From: CAZMPJ01 sp964568455
GTDB lineage: Bacteria > Margulisbacteria > WOR-1 > O2-12-FULL-45-9
Length of the DNA: 64,000 bases
Direction of reading: 5' to 3'
NCBI GenBank assembly: GCA_964568455.1
Contig: CAZMPJ010000003.1
Span: forward strand, 71,441-135,440
Shown: positions 16,727-27,078 of the stretch, in pieces
Position numbering within the stretch: the stretch's first letter is position 1
Layout of the letters: every line of letters starts with the position of its first letter
Translations under genes and position numbers: made by a program
The notes under the pieces: model-generated
What the model was told of the DNA's origin: nothing
The model's input: only the letters and a program-made list of their open reading frames with translations
The model's database searches: none

Positions 16727-19023
16727 CCCTTAACAACTAAATTAACCAGGCGGCCGGGGACATAGATCTCTTTGGCAATTTGTTTGCCAGAGGTGAAACT
16801 CTTAACTTTTTCTGAACTTTTAGCCATAGTTAGAATGGTATCTTTATTTGCATCAGCTGCAATTTTGATTTTATCCCTAACTTTGCCATTTATTTGCACA
16901 GGAATTTCAATTTCCAGCTCTTTAGCAATCTCTGGATCATATTTTGGCCAAGGTTGTTCATGAATACTGTCTTTATTGCCGAGTTGGTGCCAGAGTTCTT
17001 CGGTGAGGTGAGGTGCGAGAGGCGAGAGCATGAGTAATAGTGCTTCGATATTTCCTTTTTCTACTTTTTCTGATTTTGTTAGTTCATTTACCAGTTCCAT
17101 CATGCGAGCAATGGCAGTGTTGAATGAAAATTTTTCAATATCATCCGTAACAGCCTTAATTGTTTGGTGAGTCTTTTTTAATAGTTGAGATTTAGGATTT
17201 TGAGGGTGGGATTTTTCTGTAGCTAACCGCCAAACTCTATTCAAGAACCTAAACGATCCCTCCACTCCCTTATCATTCCATTCCAATTCCTTTTGTGGGG
17301 GTGAAGCAAAGAGAATGAAGAGTCGGGCAGTGTCTGCGCCGTATTTTTTAATAATAGCGTCTGGGTCAACCACATTGCCTTTGGATTTGCTCATCTTAGC
17401 GCCGTCTTTTATTACCATGCCTTGAGTTAAAAGATTGGTAAATGGTTCATCGCAAGAAACCAGTTTTAAATCATATAAAACTTTGGTAAAAAACCTGGAA
17501 TAGAGTAAATGAAGGATAGCATGCTCAATCCCGCCAATATATTGATCAACCGGCATCCATCTATCGGCTAATTTTTTATCAAAAGCCTGTTTTTTATTTT
17601 TTGGATCGCAGTATCTTAAGTAATACCAGGATGAACAATTAAAAGTGTCTAGCGTATCGGTTTCTCGTTTAGCCTTTGCTCCGCACTTTGGACATTTAAC
17701 TTCTAAGAACTTCTTAGATTGGGCTAAAGGAGAAGCGCCTTCACCGCTAAATTTTATATCCATTGGTAGTTTTACTGGTAAATCTTTTTCCGGAACTGGA
17801 ACAGTGCCACATTTATCACAATAGATGATTGGAATAGGGGCTCCCCAATATCTTTGACGTGAAATTAACCAATCGCGCAGTCGATAATTGGTTTTCCAAG
17901 TGCCAATTTCATCCGTAAAAGGTTCAGCCTCTTTAATTGGTAGATTATTTTGCTTAGCAAAGGCAAGATCGCGTTCGTCGTGAGCTGGAACCGCCATAAT
18001 GGCGCCTGTTCCATAGCCCATTAAGACATAATCTGCAATCCAGATTGGAACCTCTTCATTGGTTGCTGGATTAATCGCGTAAGCGCCAATAAAAACACCT
18101 TCTTTGCTAGCGCTTTCTTCTCTTTGATGAATTGTTTCATGCTTTACTTTTTCTACAAATGCTTGAACCTTGGTTTCATACTCTGTTCCTTTGATTAATT
18201 GCTCAACCATTGGATGTTCCGGCGCTAAAACCATGTAGGTAACACCGTTTAGCGTGTCTGGTCTTGTTGTATAAATAGTTAATTGTTTTGGAATTTGACT
18301 ATTGGTTTTTCTTTCGTCATTCGTCATTCGAATTTGGAAATTTATCTCCACGCCTTTTGATTTGCCAATCCAGTTTCTCTGCATGATTTTAACTGGCTCA
18401 GGCCAGCCGGATAATTTTTCGAGGTCAGAAAGTAAACGGTCTGCATAGTCGGTGATTTTAAAAAACCATTGTTCTAAAGGTTTTTCATCAACCAAAGAAT
18501 CGCATCTCCAACACTTACTATCTTTGACTTGTTCATTAGCTAAAACAGTTTTACATTTTGGACACCAGTTTACCGTGGCCTTTTTGCGATAAGCTAATCC
18601 TTTTTCATAAAACTTTAAAAAGATCCATTGAGTCCATTTGTAATAATCCTCATGGCTAGTGGCAACTTCACGGTCCCAGTTATAACTGATACCCAATGCT
18701 CGCAACTGTTTTTGCATTCTGGCAATACACTTTTCTGTCCAAGGTTTAGGATGAGTTTCATTTTTAATTGCCGCGTTTTCAGCTGGCATACCGAATGCAT
18801 CCCAACCAATGGGTTGCATAACTTCAAAGCCATTCATTCTTTTAAAGCGGGCTATCACGTCGCCAATGGCATAGTTTCTAACATGACCCATGTGGAGATT
18901 ACCGGAGGGATAGGGGAACATTACGAGATCATAAAACTTAGGCTTATCTGATTTATCGTTAGCTGTGTACTTCCACTTTTTCTGCCATTTACTCTCAATT
19001 TTAGAAGGATTGTATTCAGACAT
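16723..19023 (-). CDS. leuS: Leucyl-tRNA synthetase
   Basis: Class I aminoacyl-tRNA synthetase charging tRNA-Leu. The HIGH motif appears as HMGH near residues 45-48, the CP1 editing domain (TTRPDTL; VPAHDERD) is in the middle, the KMSKS loop is KMSKSKGN near residue 545, and an anticodon-binding domain follows. At 766 residues it is slightly short. Residues about 228-244 are encoded by a short AATGACGAATGACGAA-type repeat at the start of the editing domain, next to the TTRPDTL motif, and remain in frame. Confidence 0.95.
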   Translation of the reverse strand: MSEYNPSKIESKWQKKWKYTANDKSDKPKFYDLVMFPYPSGNLHMGHVRNYAIGDVIARFKRMNGFEVMQPIGWDAFGMPAENAAIKNETHPKPWTEKCIARMQKQLRALGISYNWDREVATSHEDYYKWTQWIFLKFYEKGLAYRKKATVNWCPKCKTVLANEQVKDSKCWRCDSLVDEKPLEQWFFKITDYADRLLSDLEKLSGWPEPVKIMQRNWIGKSKGVEINFQIRMTNDERKTNSQIPKQLTIYTTRPDTLNGVTYMVLAPEHPMVEQLIKGTEYETKVQAFVEKVKHETIHQREESASKEGVFIGAYAINPATNEEVPIWIADYVLMGYGTGAIMAVPAHDERDLAFAKQNNLPIKEAEPFTDEIGTWKTNYRLRDWLISRQRYWGAPIPIIYCDKCGTVPVPEKDLPVKLPMDIKFSGEGASPLAQSKKFLEVKCPKCGAKAKRETDTLDTFNCSSWYYLRYCDPKNKKQAFDKKLADRWMPVDQYIGGIEHAILHLLYSRFFTKVLYDLKLVSCDEPFTNLLTQGMVIKDGAKMSKSKGNVVDPDAIIKKYGADTARLFILFASPPQKELEWNDKGVEGSFRFLNRVWRLATEKSHPQNPKSQLLKKTHQTIKAVTDDIEKFSFNTAIARMMELVNELTKSEKVEKGNIEALLLMLSPLAPHLTEELWHQLGNKDSIHEQPWPKYDPEIAKELEIEIPVQINGKVRDKIKIAADANKDTILTMAKSSEKVKSFTSGKQIAKEIYVPGRLVNLVVKG
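18313..18337. repeat. Short interspersed repeat inside leuS
   Basis: A TTCGTCATTCGTCATTCG unit followed by AATTTGG. A 19-bp piece of it (ATTCGTCATTCGAATTTGG) recurs exactly upstream of trpB near 32057-32075. Confidence 0.7.
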
Positions 19024-19032
19024 AACCTTAAG

Positions 19033-19038
19033 ATTTTA
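19033..19038 (-). promoter_or_regulatory. -10 box of leuS
   Basis: TAAAAT on the minus strand is nine bases before the leuS ATG. The divergent promoter of the giant gene lies beside it. Confidence 0.4.
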
Positions 19039-19048
19039 GCCTAATTTA

Positions 19049-19079
19049 GTGAAATTATCAAAGTCATTTGCCGATAAAT
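19049..19079 (+). promoter_or_regulatory. Sigma-28-like promoter of the giant repeat protein
   Basis: GTGAAATT, 15 bases, CGATAAAT. With the preceding base pair the -10 reads GCCGATAA, identical to the classical FliA/WhiG -10. It ends seven bases before the ATG. Confidence 0.7.
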
Positions 19080-19086
19080 AAGTGTC

Positions 19087-22000
19087 ATGATACATATAGG
19101 TACATTTAGAGGAAGAGGGAACCTAGGCCCGCGCGTTTTCCATCACAAGCCAACACGTTCTGATGGTGGAGGTGGTGGAGCTGCGACTGGTCATTGGAAG
19201 CAAGAATGGGGGCAGAGGCCTCCTGCAGCAGAGATCACGCGAGCTAGAGATTTACAACAAAGAGACTTAAGTGGTCATGATTTATTTATGGCTTTTCGTG
19301 ATACAAATCTTCTAACTTTACGAGCCATGTTTTATGTTGAGCCGCAAATGGTAATTGAGCTTGTTGGAGCTTCATCTGGCAATCATGTAGAGATGGCTAG
19401 GGAATTATTTTCTTTAAAAACAGAGCTGCACTTGGCTATTATGGATTCTTTTATCCCAGACAAGCCTGCAGCTGATATTAAACAAGATATACCTTGCCTA
19501 TCGGTTATTAGAGGAATGTTTTCCATAGTAATGAAAAGAACCCTAGATAAGCAAGGAGAATCGGACGAATGTTTGGTTGAGCTTTTTAAAGCCACCACAA
19601 AAAAAGCTCAACTGTTAAATGGCTTAATTGCTTTTATGCAGCAAGAAGAGAGTTCTCTTTCTCGACAAGTCGAAAACCATGTTGCTGATATTGTTTTTAA
19701 TTGTGAAGATGAGGTACGAGGAATTTATGAGCAATTAGGTCAATATGCAAGAGATTATTTAGTAGATCAGGTTGACGAAGATTTGTTTGCTGCTTTGGAT
19801 AGAGAGCAGGCAGCAGTTGAAGGAAGGTGGGAAGAGGAGTGGGGCCCAATTCCTGATCAAACAGAAATTACTGCGGCACAAAAATTTCTTAAAGACTATT
19901 ATCATGCGAGGCCTGTGGCTGAAAGAGGCCATCATGCCGCGCAAATGTATTGGCAAATGCTGAGAGATGAGAAAGGGGTTAAAGCTTCTCCTAAAGCGTT
20001 ATTTTATGTGGATCCTCAAATAACCACTGAAATTATTGGATTATGTGAAGGTGGCCACAAGATTTTGGCCGAGCAGATATTTGCTTATCCAAAACCTTTA
20101 TGGGGGGAGATGTTGAGCCGATTAATTGTTACAGAATTACCAGAAGAGAAGCATCCTGACCAGGTTGCCGCAAAATATATGTATTCCCTGGTGGCTATAG
20201 ACTTGAGAGGACCTTTGCGGGGAGTGTTTTTTGATCTTTTTAAAAGCAGTGATAAAAAATTGGCTTTTATTAACCAAAGCGCTTATCTTCTTTGTGTGGG
20301 AACAGAGAATGTTGCTTTTGAATACATACAAAGAGCATTAGGCGCGGCATTGAAGCATTTGGAAGCGCAGGAAGTAGAGGGCAGGGAAGAGCAAATCTAT
20401 GCCCGATTATCTGCTGCTGCAAGGCGGACTCTAATAGAAAGAGCGTTTAAGCTTGAATCTGTTGCGCTCATTGATGTTTTAAGGAGAACTGACCCTGAAA
20501 AAAAATATTTAGCCTGGCAAAAGGAGTGGGGGGAATTGCCTTCTGATAGGGATCTTTATGAGGCAAGAAGGTTTGCAAAGCAGAGAAAATCAATGGGCGC
20601 AAATTTTTATTCTGGTAGTTTTCCCGCTTTATTTTTTCTCGATCCTAAGTTGACAGCTGAAGTTGTTGGATTGGAAGCAGGCAATCATTTTGGAGTAGCA
20701 GGGCGCTTATCTCAAACACCAGAGGCTTTTATTTTAGAGGTTTTTGATCGATTGATTTTAGAACATTCTCCTCAAGATGTAGACCAAGAAAGTTCCATAA
20801 CGCAATATATGAGCTCGCTGCGTTCTTATCTGGGTGAGTTAATAAGGGGTGAGGATGCAGCAGATTTTGCAAAAAGAGCTGTTCTTTTTGTAAAACTTTT
20901 TCATAAAACAGACAAAAAAGCCCAGCTTATTAATCAGGTGGTTTTTCTTCTTGGGACTTCCACCGAAATAGAAGATGTGTCTTTTGCCCGAAATATATTG
21001 TTGCCTCTGTCTGATGATTTAAAGATAAGAGGAGAAGTTTTTCCTATCTGGTCAAAATTAACTGATTATGCACGAGCCTTTTTATTAAGAGAGGATTTAC
21101 TTGCTGACCTTAGGCCATTGCTGGGAGAGGGAGCAAAGGCAGAAGCTCGAGAATGGCCAGAAGAATGGGGATCAAAACCGACAGACGAAGAGATGGTTGT
21201 GGCTAGAGAATTTAAGGAAAGAGTTGCTGCACAAGAAGGGGAAACTTTGAATCTGAAATTGAGGTATTTAAAAGCAGCGATTCCTGATTTTAAAGTGCTT
21301 TTTTATCTGGATCCACAATTCTGTGCGGCTGCATTAGCTTTTTCGCGTATAAATCATTTTGAAACCACAAAAGAATTTGCTACTTATCCAAAACCTTTAA
21401 GATTAGCAATATTGGATCATATGATTTGGGAAGAAAGTCCAAAAACCGAAGAAGATCCTGGCTTTTATGCTGTTTCTGATTATAGCTATACAATGTTGGC
21501 AATTGGATTTTATGCCGTTTTAATAGAGGAAGATCGTGACTTTATGTGGGAATTAAGTAATACAATTGTTGATTTGTTTGAGGGCACTGCCAAAAAAGGA
21601 CAACTGATCAATCAATTGGTATTGTTTCTAAAAGATTTTTTTCAAAATCAACATAATGAGAGTCTAGTAGAAGATACCGCGGAAAGATTGGACGAACTAG
21701 TTCAATCTCTGCGCGAAAATCCAGATTTATCCATTTACCCGCAATTAACACAACCTGTTATTGATTTCCTTTCCGAAAAATACGGCGCTGATTTTATTGC
21801 ACTACTACAAGAACCTGCTTCTGTTACTCAAGCTCAAGAAACAGTTGAATGGCCAGAAGAATGGGGAGAGAAACCGAGCGATGAGGAAATTGCTAGGGCG
21901 AAGGAATTTAAAGCTCAAGGCTTATTAGGTGATTATGCTTCAATCGCACCAGGTGCTTATGTTTCAAACGCATATTATGACCAGGGGATTGATCTTAAAG

Positions 22001-25000
22001 CATTATTTTTTGTTGATCCGCAACTAACGGCTGTTGTTATTGCTAATACAGGGAGAGGCAGGCATAGCTACTTAAGTCAGCAGATGCGCGAGCAAACTAA
22101 TCCTTTCTTATTAGCTCTTGTGGATACTCTGGTTTTAGATGAATCACCGGATTCTACAGAACAAGCTAGCCCTGCTTCAAAAAGCATGTATGCTTTGGCA
22201 AAAATTATAGTTAATTTTACTGGAATGATAGATGTTGCAGTTGAATATTTTGAACAAACCACAAAAAGAACTCAATTTATTGAGCAATTAATTTGTGCTG
22301 TTTTAGCCGGGGCAGCTTTTGATACAGCAGAAATCGATGGGATTGTTAAGCATATTTTTAGGAGAGCGTTTAATGCAATAAAAGGATCTGAATTAGAAAT
22401 TGAGAAAGATTATGCTTTAATTTATCTTCAAGGTAATTTTGGAACTAGATTTCCTGGAATGTTCGTAAAAAAACAAGCTCAAGAAACAGTTGAATGGCCA
22501 GAAGAATGGGGATCAAAACCGAGCGATGAGGAAATTGCTAGGGCACAGGCGTTTCAGGCTCAGAATCTAAAAAGGCATGTGGCTGCAGCTGCTTTTCATG
22601 AACAAGGAATTGATCTGAAAGCCTTGTTTTATGTTGCGCCTGATGTATTAGTAGAAGTGATTGCGTTTGGTGATGGATACCATTTTCAGATGTCAGATAT
22701 ACTTAGGCTCCAAACAGACGGTTTTATTTTAGCGCTTATAGATAGAATGGTTTTGGATGAGTCGCCTGACACCACAAAAGAATGGAGCCCAGCCCATCCA
22801 AATATGTTTTCTTTAATAGATATTGCAGTAAAAGTACGCTTAAGAGATGAGCTTATCCTTGATTACTTAAGAAATAGCCCAAAAAGAACACAATTTATTG
22901 AACAAATGATTTTTACTGCCCTTCGAATGACAGGGCCTAACGCTATTCTTGTCGATGGATTTATCTATAAATTTTTAGGGTTATATTTTCATGAATTAGA
23001 ACAAGCTGGCGAGCAGGTAGAAATTGAAAAAGAGTATGCCTGGCAATATTTAGAAGCAAAGCTGGGACAAGATTCTGCGGCCTGGGTGAAAAAACAAACT
23101 CAAGCAGTTGAATGGCTAGAAGAATGGGGAGAGAAACCAACGGATGAAGAGATTGCCAGAGCAAAAGAATTTAAAGCTAGGGGCTTGAGAAAAAATCAGG
23201 CTTATAGAGACTATATAAGAATGAATCTTAAAGCTGAGCAAGGAAGAGGTGTTCCTTTACTGTTAAAGGCGCTTTTTTATGTTGAGCCAATACTGGCAGT
23301 TGAGGTTATGGGATATGCGCATGGCGAACATCTTCTTGCCAGCGAAAAGTTAAAAAATGAAGCCAATCAAAGTTTTATGGCTGCGCTACTTGATGCATTT
23401 ATTTTAGAAGAATCCCCAAGAGATTTAGAGCAAGATAATGATTTGTTTGCGTCATTAACTTCTTATGAGCAATATATTGAACTTGATAGGGCAGCAGGAA
23501 TCCCGGCAACGATTAGTTTGAGATTGTATCTTTTTTCTAATACGTCAAAAAGAGCCCAGTTTATTAATCAACTGGTCCATTTTATTTTAACTGCGGATTC
23601 TCTTCAGTTCGCTGCAGTGAAGAGTTTGATGTCTTATATTGAAAGAGATTTAGAAAAAACAAATGGAGACCATAGTGTTTGGCAAGGGTTAACTGATTAT
23701 GCAAAAGAATATTTATTAGAAAGTCGTCCTGAATTAGCTGTTTTATTGGGATCAGAAGCTGCTGTCCCAATTGAAGAAGCAGCAGAATGGAAGGACGAGT
23801 GGGGTCCTAGGCCAAGTGATGAGGCAATTGCTGCAGCGAGGGAATTTATTGAATTAGGCCTAAGAGAGAGGCAGGCAGTAGGAGAGTTTCTTAGACGCCA
23901 GATCGATATCCGAGCACTGTTTTATCTTGATCCTCAATATACGGCTGAAGTTGCTGGATCTTTTGAGGGGGAGCATCTTGAGATTGCTGCTATTTTAAAT
24001 AAGGAATCCTGGAAATTTCGTTTAGCCTTACTTGATTATTTTGTTCTTGAATCTTTCTCAGAGGTAGGAGAAGCGGATTTGGTAGGCCACTTAATGTATA
24101 CTCTTTTTGTTTTTGGCGAGCGTCTTGGTTCAGCTATTCCTGATTCACCCTGTGTTAACGAAATAGCCATGCTTACTTATGAGATCTTTTGTCGAACAAA
24201 AAGAAAAGCGCAGTTTGTGCACCAACTTTTTTTAGTTTATCATTCGAATTCTTTGCTTAAACCAGGAACAGATCATCATGTGTCAGTAATGTTTGAAGAA
24301 CTAGTTTGGCATTACGAAAGATCTGGTGGAGACCATGCTATTTGGAGCCAATTGCCTAATTCTTCTAAGGATTATTTATTAGAAAGTCGTCCTGAATTAG
24401 CTGTTTTATTGGGATCAGAAGCTGCTGTCCCAATTGAAGAAGCAACAGAATGGAAGGACGAGTGGGGTCCTAGGCCAAGTGATGAGGCAATTGCTAGGGC
24501 AAGAGAATTTGCTGAGCAGGGTTTGAAAAAATGGGCAGCGGCAGATGCTTTTGATGGAGACATTGCTCTTTTATTTGCTGTGGCTCCTGAATTGGCTGCT
24601 GATGTAATTGGTTATTTGCGTGGTCACCACATGCAATTGTTTAGCATAATCCATGGTTTTCCTAAACCACTAGTGCTGGCAATTCTTGATCAATTAGTTG
24701 CAGAGCAATCTCCAGAAACACTGGATCAAGAACATCGTGTTCGTTATTTGAGTAGAGGTCTGGCTTATGGCTTTGCTTGGATTACAGATCGTCGGGGATT
24801 AGGGCAGCAAGAAGAAAAAATATGGAATGAACTTTTATTAAAAACTGATAAAAAAGCGCAATTAATCAATCAAATTTGTTTTATCTGTCAATCTGATGAA
24901 GTTGGCGCAGTATTGATGGGTGCTGGTATTGCCTTGAGAGGCTTAGTTCGTTATCTAAAAAAACATGAAGAGCTAGCTCAAGGCCTTTATTCTGAATTAG

Positions 25001-26994
25001 CTGAATATGCAAAAGAACACTTAGAAAATAAATTTGGAGCAGATTTTATTGCGCTGCTACAAAAACCTGCTTCTGCTGCTCAAGCTCAAGAAACAGTTGA
25101 ATGGCCAGAAGACTGGGGAGATAAACCAACGAACGATGAACTTGCAATGGCGCAAAAATTCATAGATCGAGGCTTAAGAGGAGTGGAGGCAAGCAAGGCC
25201 TTTTTATCTGAAATTATTGCAAAGAGAGAAATTAGCTTAAAAGCTTTATTATGGCTTGACCCCGATTTAACAACAGATGTGATTGGTTTTGTTGAGGGAA
25301 GACACAATGTTTTTGAAGGGTTGCTAAAAACTTTTCCGATTGAGCTGGCCGTTTACTTAATAAATCAATTGCTTTTGCCTGGTTTTGATGGGGAAAAAGA
25401 TAAAGCTAAACTACTTTATTTTACAATAGCAGTAAATAAGTATTTGGCGGCTCTTATGAATATAATATATTTTAAACAGGCAGGATTAAAAGCTGCATTT
25501 GTAAATCAATATGTTTATTTTATTATGACTATGAAAGATCCTGACGCGGTTGGGTTAGCCGAAGTATTATTAAAGCTTTGTTTTGGAATGTTTCGTGATG
25601 GAGTAATTGAAGCAGAAGACGATGTTTATAAAAACTTAACCGTGGAAGCACGTGATTACCTTAAGCCACGCGATCTTGAGGTTTTGAGAGCAGCTAGTTC
25701 TGCTCAGCAGATAGGCGAAGGACAGGCAATTGACGTTACAGAATATTTTAGCCAAGCTGCTTCTTGCGATAGAGAAGAAGACCGAGACCTTTCATATTCA
25801 GCTGAAGCAGTAGAATTATTTTTAGATACTTTTGAAGAAGACAAACGATCGGCGGCTATGGCAGCTTTATTGCAAGAAGATGAAGCTACTGCTCGCATGT
25901 TAATGCGTTCGGCCAAAGGGCATCACGTGGAAATTGCCGCCGCTTTGTCAGAAGTTCCGCAAGAAACATTGTTACCTGTTTTGCAAAGAGAAATATTGGC
26001 TTTTCCAACATTGGATCCCGGCAATAAACAAGGATTATCAGATTTTTATACTCACAATGGTTTTGGTGCGATGAAATATCTAATTTATAACGGTGATCCT
26101 TCGCAGATCCGCATGTCGCCATTGTTTGCTAAATTATCCAATGAAACAATCGCCAAACTTCTCCAGATCTTTCATGTGTTTTGTACTATGGAAAGTATGT
26201 TGGGAAGAATGTTAGCCGGGCCGTTAGGCAAATCCATTGATGGTTTGGGCTTAGTTAGAATCGCGGAAATTTCCAGTGGTGTGACGGCTGAAACAATTGC
26301 TTGGTTAAAAAGAGCGAAGATAATTGATATTGCGCAAATTTTAGCTGAAGCAGCAGAGCTGGAAGAAGCACTTGGGCCAAATGAAACTTTGTTTAGCGGC
26401 AAAGTTTATTCAACGACTGCTTGGGAAGAATTTATAGAAAGTGGTCAAAATTTAGCAGAACTTGAATCAAGACAAATGGGCATTGTTTTAAGAGGTGCCA
26501 AGTTTCATGGTCTAACCAGATCCTTGCTTGAGCCATTTGAAGACCAGGAAATTGCCGACATTTTAGATACGGAACTTAGTCATTTTGCTGGATTTGACGA
26601 TGCAGCTCAAACCAGACGTTTTATGGAACTGGATGGTTGTTCTTTAATGAAAATTGTGGCCTTGCTGCCAGTTGAACGAGCTGTAAATATTTTTAATTTG
26701 GTGGCAGTAGAAACTCAAGCAGCAATTTTTGAGCAAGCGCATCATTTTAGCCAAACTAGCGAATACTTTTTGGAAGAATTTATCGAGCGATTACGTTCAT
26801 TTGATCTAAATCGCGACAAAGTTGTTGATGCTTTGGCTTTATCCACTCAAGTAGCAGCTGATTGGGTTAGAGATAGGATTTTTAATGAAGACTTGGGTGA
26901 AATTGAGTTTGAACGGCGTATGAGAGAAATGCTTGACTTAACTGAAATTGAAGAGTTAGCTGATTTAGCAACAGCTAGTCGCTTAGCCGAGTAG
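19087..26994 (+). CDS. Giant cytoplasmic protein with ten tandem repeats of about 215 residues
   Basis: A 2635-residue protein with no signal peptide or membrane segment. Ten repeats begin with a W-x2-EWG-x2-P motif, with the first Trp at residues 37, 248, 477, 690, 922, 1137, 1343, 1568, 1789 and 2006. Each repeat then has the same order of motifs: an ALFYxDP segment, an E-V/I-x-G-x5-GxH segment, an L-A-L-L-D-x-L-x-L-E-E-SP segment and a KKAQLINQ segment, mostly predicted helix. Residues 2220-2635 are divergent but keep a GHH and L-P-V-L-type copy. I recognise no described family. Its TAG stop is followed in the same frame by the dikinase-like open frame. The promoter is sigma-28-like. Confidence 0.85.
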   Translation: MIHIGTFRGRGNLGPRVFHHKPTRSDGGGGGAATGHWKQEWGQRPPAAEITRARDLQQRDLSGHDLFMAFRDTNLLTLRAMFYVEPQMVIELVGASSGNHVEMARELFSLKTELHLAIMDSFIPDKPAADIKQDIPCLSVIRGMFSIVMKRTLDKQGESDECLVELFKATTKKAQLLNGLIAFMQQEESSLSRQVENHVADIVFNCEDEVRGIYEQLGQYARDYLVDQVDEDLFAALDREQAAVEGRWEEEWGPIPDQTEITAAQKFLKDYYHARPVAERGHHAAQMYWQMLRDEKGVKASPKALFYVDPQITTEIIGLCEGGHKILAEQIFAYPKPLWGEMLSRLIVTELPEEKHPDQVAAKYMYSLVAIDLRGPLRGVFFDLFKSSDKKLAFINQSAYLLCVGTENVAFEYIQRALGAALKHLEAQEVEGREEQIYARLSAAARRTLIERAFKLESVALIDVLRRTDPEKKYLAWQKEWGELPSDRDLYEARRFAKQRKSMGANFYSGSFPALFFLDPKLTAEVVGLEAGNHFGVAGRLSQTPEAFILEVFDRLILEHSPQDVDQESSITQYMSSLRSYLGELIRGEDAADFAKRAVLFVKLFHKTDKKAQLINQVVFLLGTSTEIEDVSFARNILLPLSDDLKIRGEVFPIWSKLTDYARAFLLREDLLADLRPLLGEGAKAEAREWPEEWGSKPTDEEMVVAREFKERVAAQEGETLNLKLRYLKAAIPDFKVLFYLDPQFCAAALAFSRINHFETTKEFATYPKPLRLAILDHMIWEESPKTEEDPGFYAVSDYSYTMLAIGFYAVLIEEDRDFMWELSNTIVDLFEGTAKKGQLINQLVLFLKDFFQNQHNESLVEDTAERLDELVQSLRENPDLSIYPQLTQPVIDFLSEKYGADFIALLQEPASVTQAQETVEWPEEWGEKPSDEEIARAKEFKAQGLLGDYASIAPGAYVSNAYYDQGIDLKALFFVDPQLTAVVIANTGRGRHSYLSQQMREQTNPFLLALVDTLVLDESPDSTEQASPASKSMYALAKIIVNFTGMIDVAVEYFEQTTKRTQFIEQLICAVLAGAAFDTAEIDGIVKHIFRRAFNAIKGSELEIEKDYALIYLQGNFGTRFPGMFVKKQAQETVEWPEEWGSKPSDEEIARAQAFQAQNLKRHVAAAAFHEQGIDLKALFYVAPDVLVEVIAFGDGYHFQMSDILRLQTDGFILALIDRMVLDESPDTTKEWSPAHPNMFSLIDIAVKVRLRDELILDYLRNSPKRTQFIEQMIFTALRMTGPNAILVDGFIYKFLGLYFHELEQAGEQVEIEKEYAWQYLEAKLGQDSAAWVKKQTQAVEWLEEWGEKPTDEEIARAKEFKARGLRKNQAYRDYIRMNLKAEQGRGVPLLLKALFYVEPILAVEVMGYAHGEHLLASEKLKNEANQSFMAALLDAFILEESPRDLEQDNDLFASLTSYEQYIELDRAAGIPATISLRLYLFSNTSKRAQFINQLVHFILTADSLQFAAVKSLMSYIERDLEKTNGDHSVWQGLTDYAKEYLLESRPELAVLLGSEAAVPIEEAAEWKDEWGPRPSDEAIAAAREFIELGLRERQAVGEFLRRQIDIRALFYLDPQYTAEVAGSFEGEHLEIAAILNKESWKFRLALLDYFVLESFSEVGEADLVGHLMYTLFVFGERLGSAIPDSPCVNEIAMLTYEIFCRTKRKAQFVHQLFLVYHSNSLLKPGTDHHVSVMFEELVWHYERSGGDHAIWSQLPNSSKDYLLESRPELAVLLGSEAAVPIEEATEWKDEWGPRPSDEAIARAREFAEQGLKKWAAADAFDGDIALLFAVAPELAADVIGYLRGHHMQLFSIIHGFPKPLVLAILDQLVAEQSPETLDQEHRVRYLSRGLAYGFAWITDRRGLGQQEEKIWNELLLKTDKKAQLINQICFICQSDEVGAVLMGAGIALRGLVRYLKKHEELAQGLYSELAEYAKEHLENKFGADFIALLQKPASAAQAQETVEWPEDWGDKPTNDELAMAQKFIDRGLRGVEASKAFLSEIIAKREISLKALLWLDPDLTTDVIGFVEGRHNVFEGLLKTFPIELAVYLINQLLLPGFDGEKDKAKLLYFTIAVNKYLAALMNIIYFKQAGLKAAFVNQYVYFIMTMKDPDAVGLAEVLLKLCFGMFRDGVIEAEDDVYKNLTVEARDYLKPRDLEVLRAASSAQQIGEGQAIDVTEYFSQAASCDREEDRDLSYSAEAVELFLDTFEEDKRSAAMAALLQEDEATARMLMRSAKGHHVEIAAALSEVPQETLLPVLQREILAFPTLDPGNKQGLSDFYTHNGFGAMKYLIYNGDPSQIRMSPLFAKLSNETIAKLLQIFHVFCTMESMLGRMLAGPLGKSIDGLGLVRIAEISSGVTAETIAWLKRAKIIDIAQILAEAAELEEALGPNETLFSGKVYSTTAWEEFIESGQNLAELESRQMGIVLRGAKFHGLTRSLLEPFEDQEIADILDTELSHFAGFDDAAQTRRFMELDGCSLMKIVALLPVERAVNIFNLVAVETQAAIFEQAHHFSQTSEYFLEEFIERLRSFDLNRDKVVDALALSTQVAADWVRDRIFNEDLGEIEFERRMREMLDLTEIEELADLATASRLAE
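23711..23832 (+). repeat. Near-identical 122-bp block, copy 1 (repeat 7/8 junction)
   Basis: This segment of the giant gene matches 24374-24495 with one mismatch by eye, although the flanking repeat bodies are strongly diverged. It covers the end of one repeat and the W-x2-EWG start of the next. Confidence 0.85.
24374..24495 (+). repeat. Near-identical 122-bp block, copy 2 (repeat 8/9 junction)
   Basis: Partner of 23711-23832, 663 bp apart, equal to one repeat length. Suggests recent unequal recombination or gene conversion at the repeat junctions. Confidence 0.85.
26992..26994 (+). other. In-frame amber codon between the repeat protein and the dikinase module
   Basis: TAG is the only stop in 3122 codons from 19087 to 28452. 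The frame downstream is the same as upstream and reads as sensible protein at once (LYVDFEEDFPDCDL). No ATG or GTG in frame occurs before the TTG at 27079. TAG ends speB, trpB and gltX normally, so it is not reassigned genome-wide. Confidence 0.8.
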
Positions 26995-27078
26995 CTTTAT
27001 GTTGATTTCGAAGAGGACTTTCCTGATTGTGATTTAATTGATAAGCCAATTGATTTATATCGTTTTGTTGATCAGGCT

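Noticed and set aside
19195..25102. Giant protein as a CRISPR, polyketide or peptide synthetase, or adhesin
   Set aside because: No catalytic carrier or condensation motifs, no signal peptide, and repeats are long protein repeats with diverged DNA, not spacer-repeat units.
26992..26994. General reassignment of TAG to an amino acid
   Set aside because: TAG ends speB, trpB and gltX at the expected family C-termini, and TGA ends rlmN, so the code looks standard.
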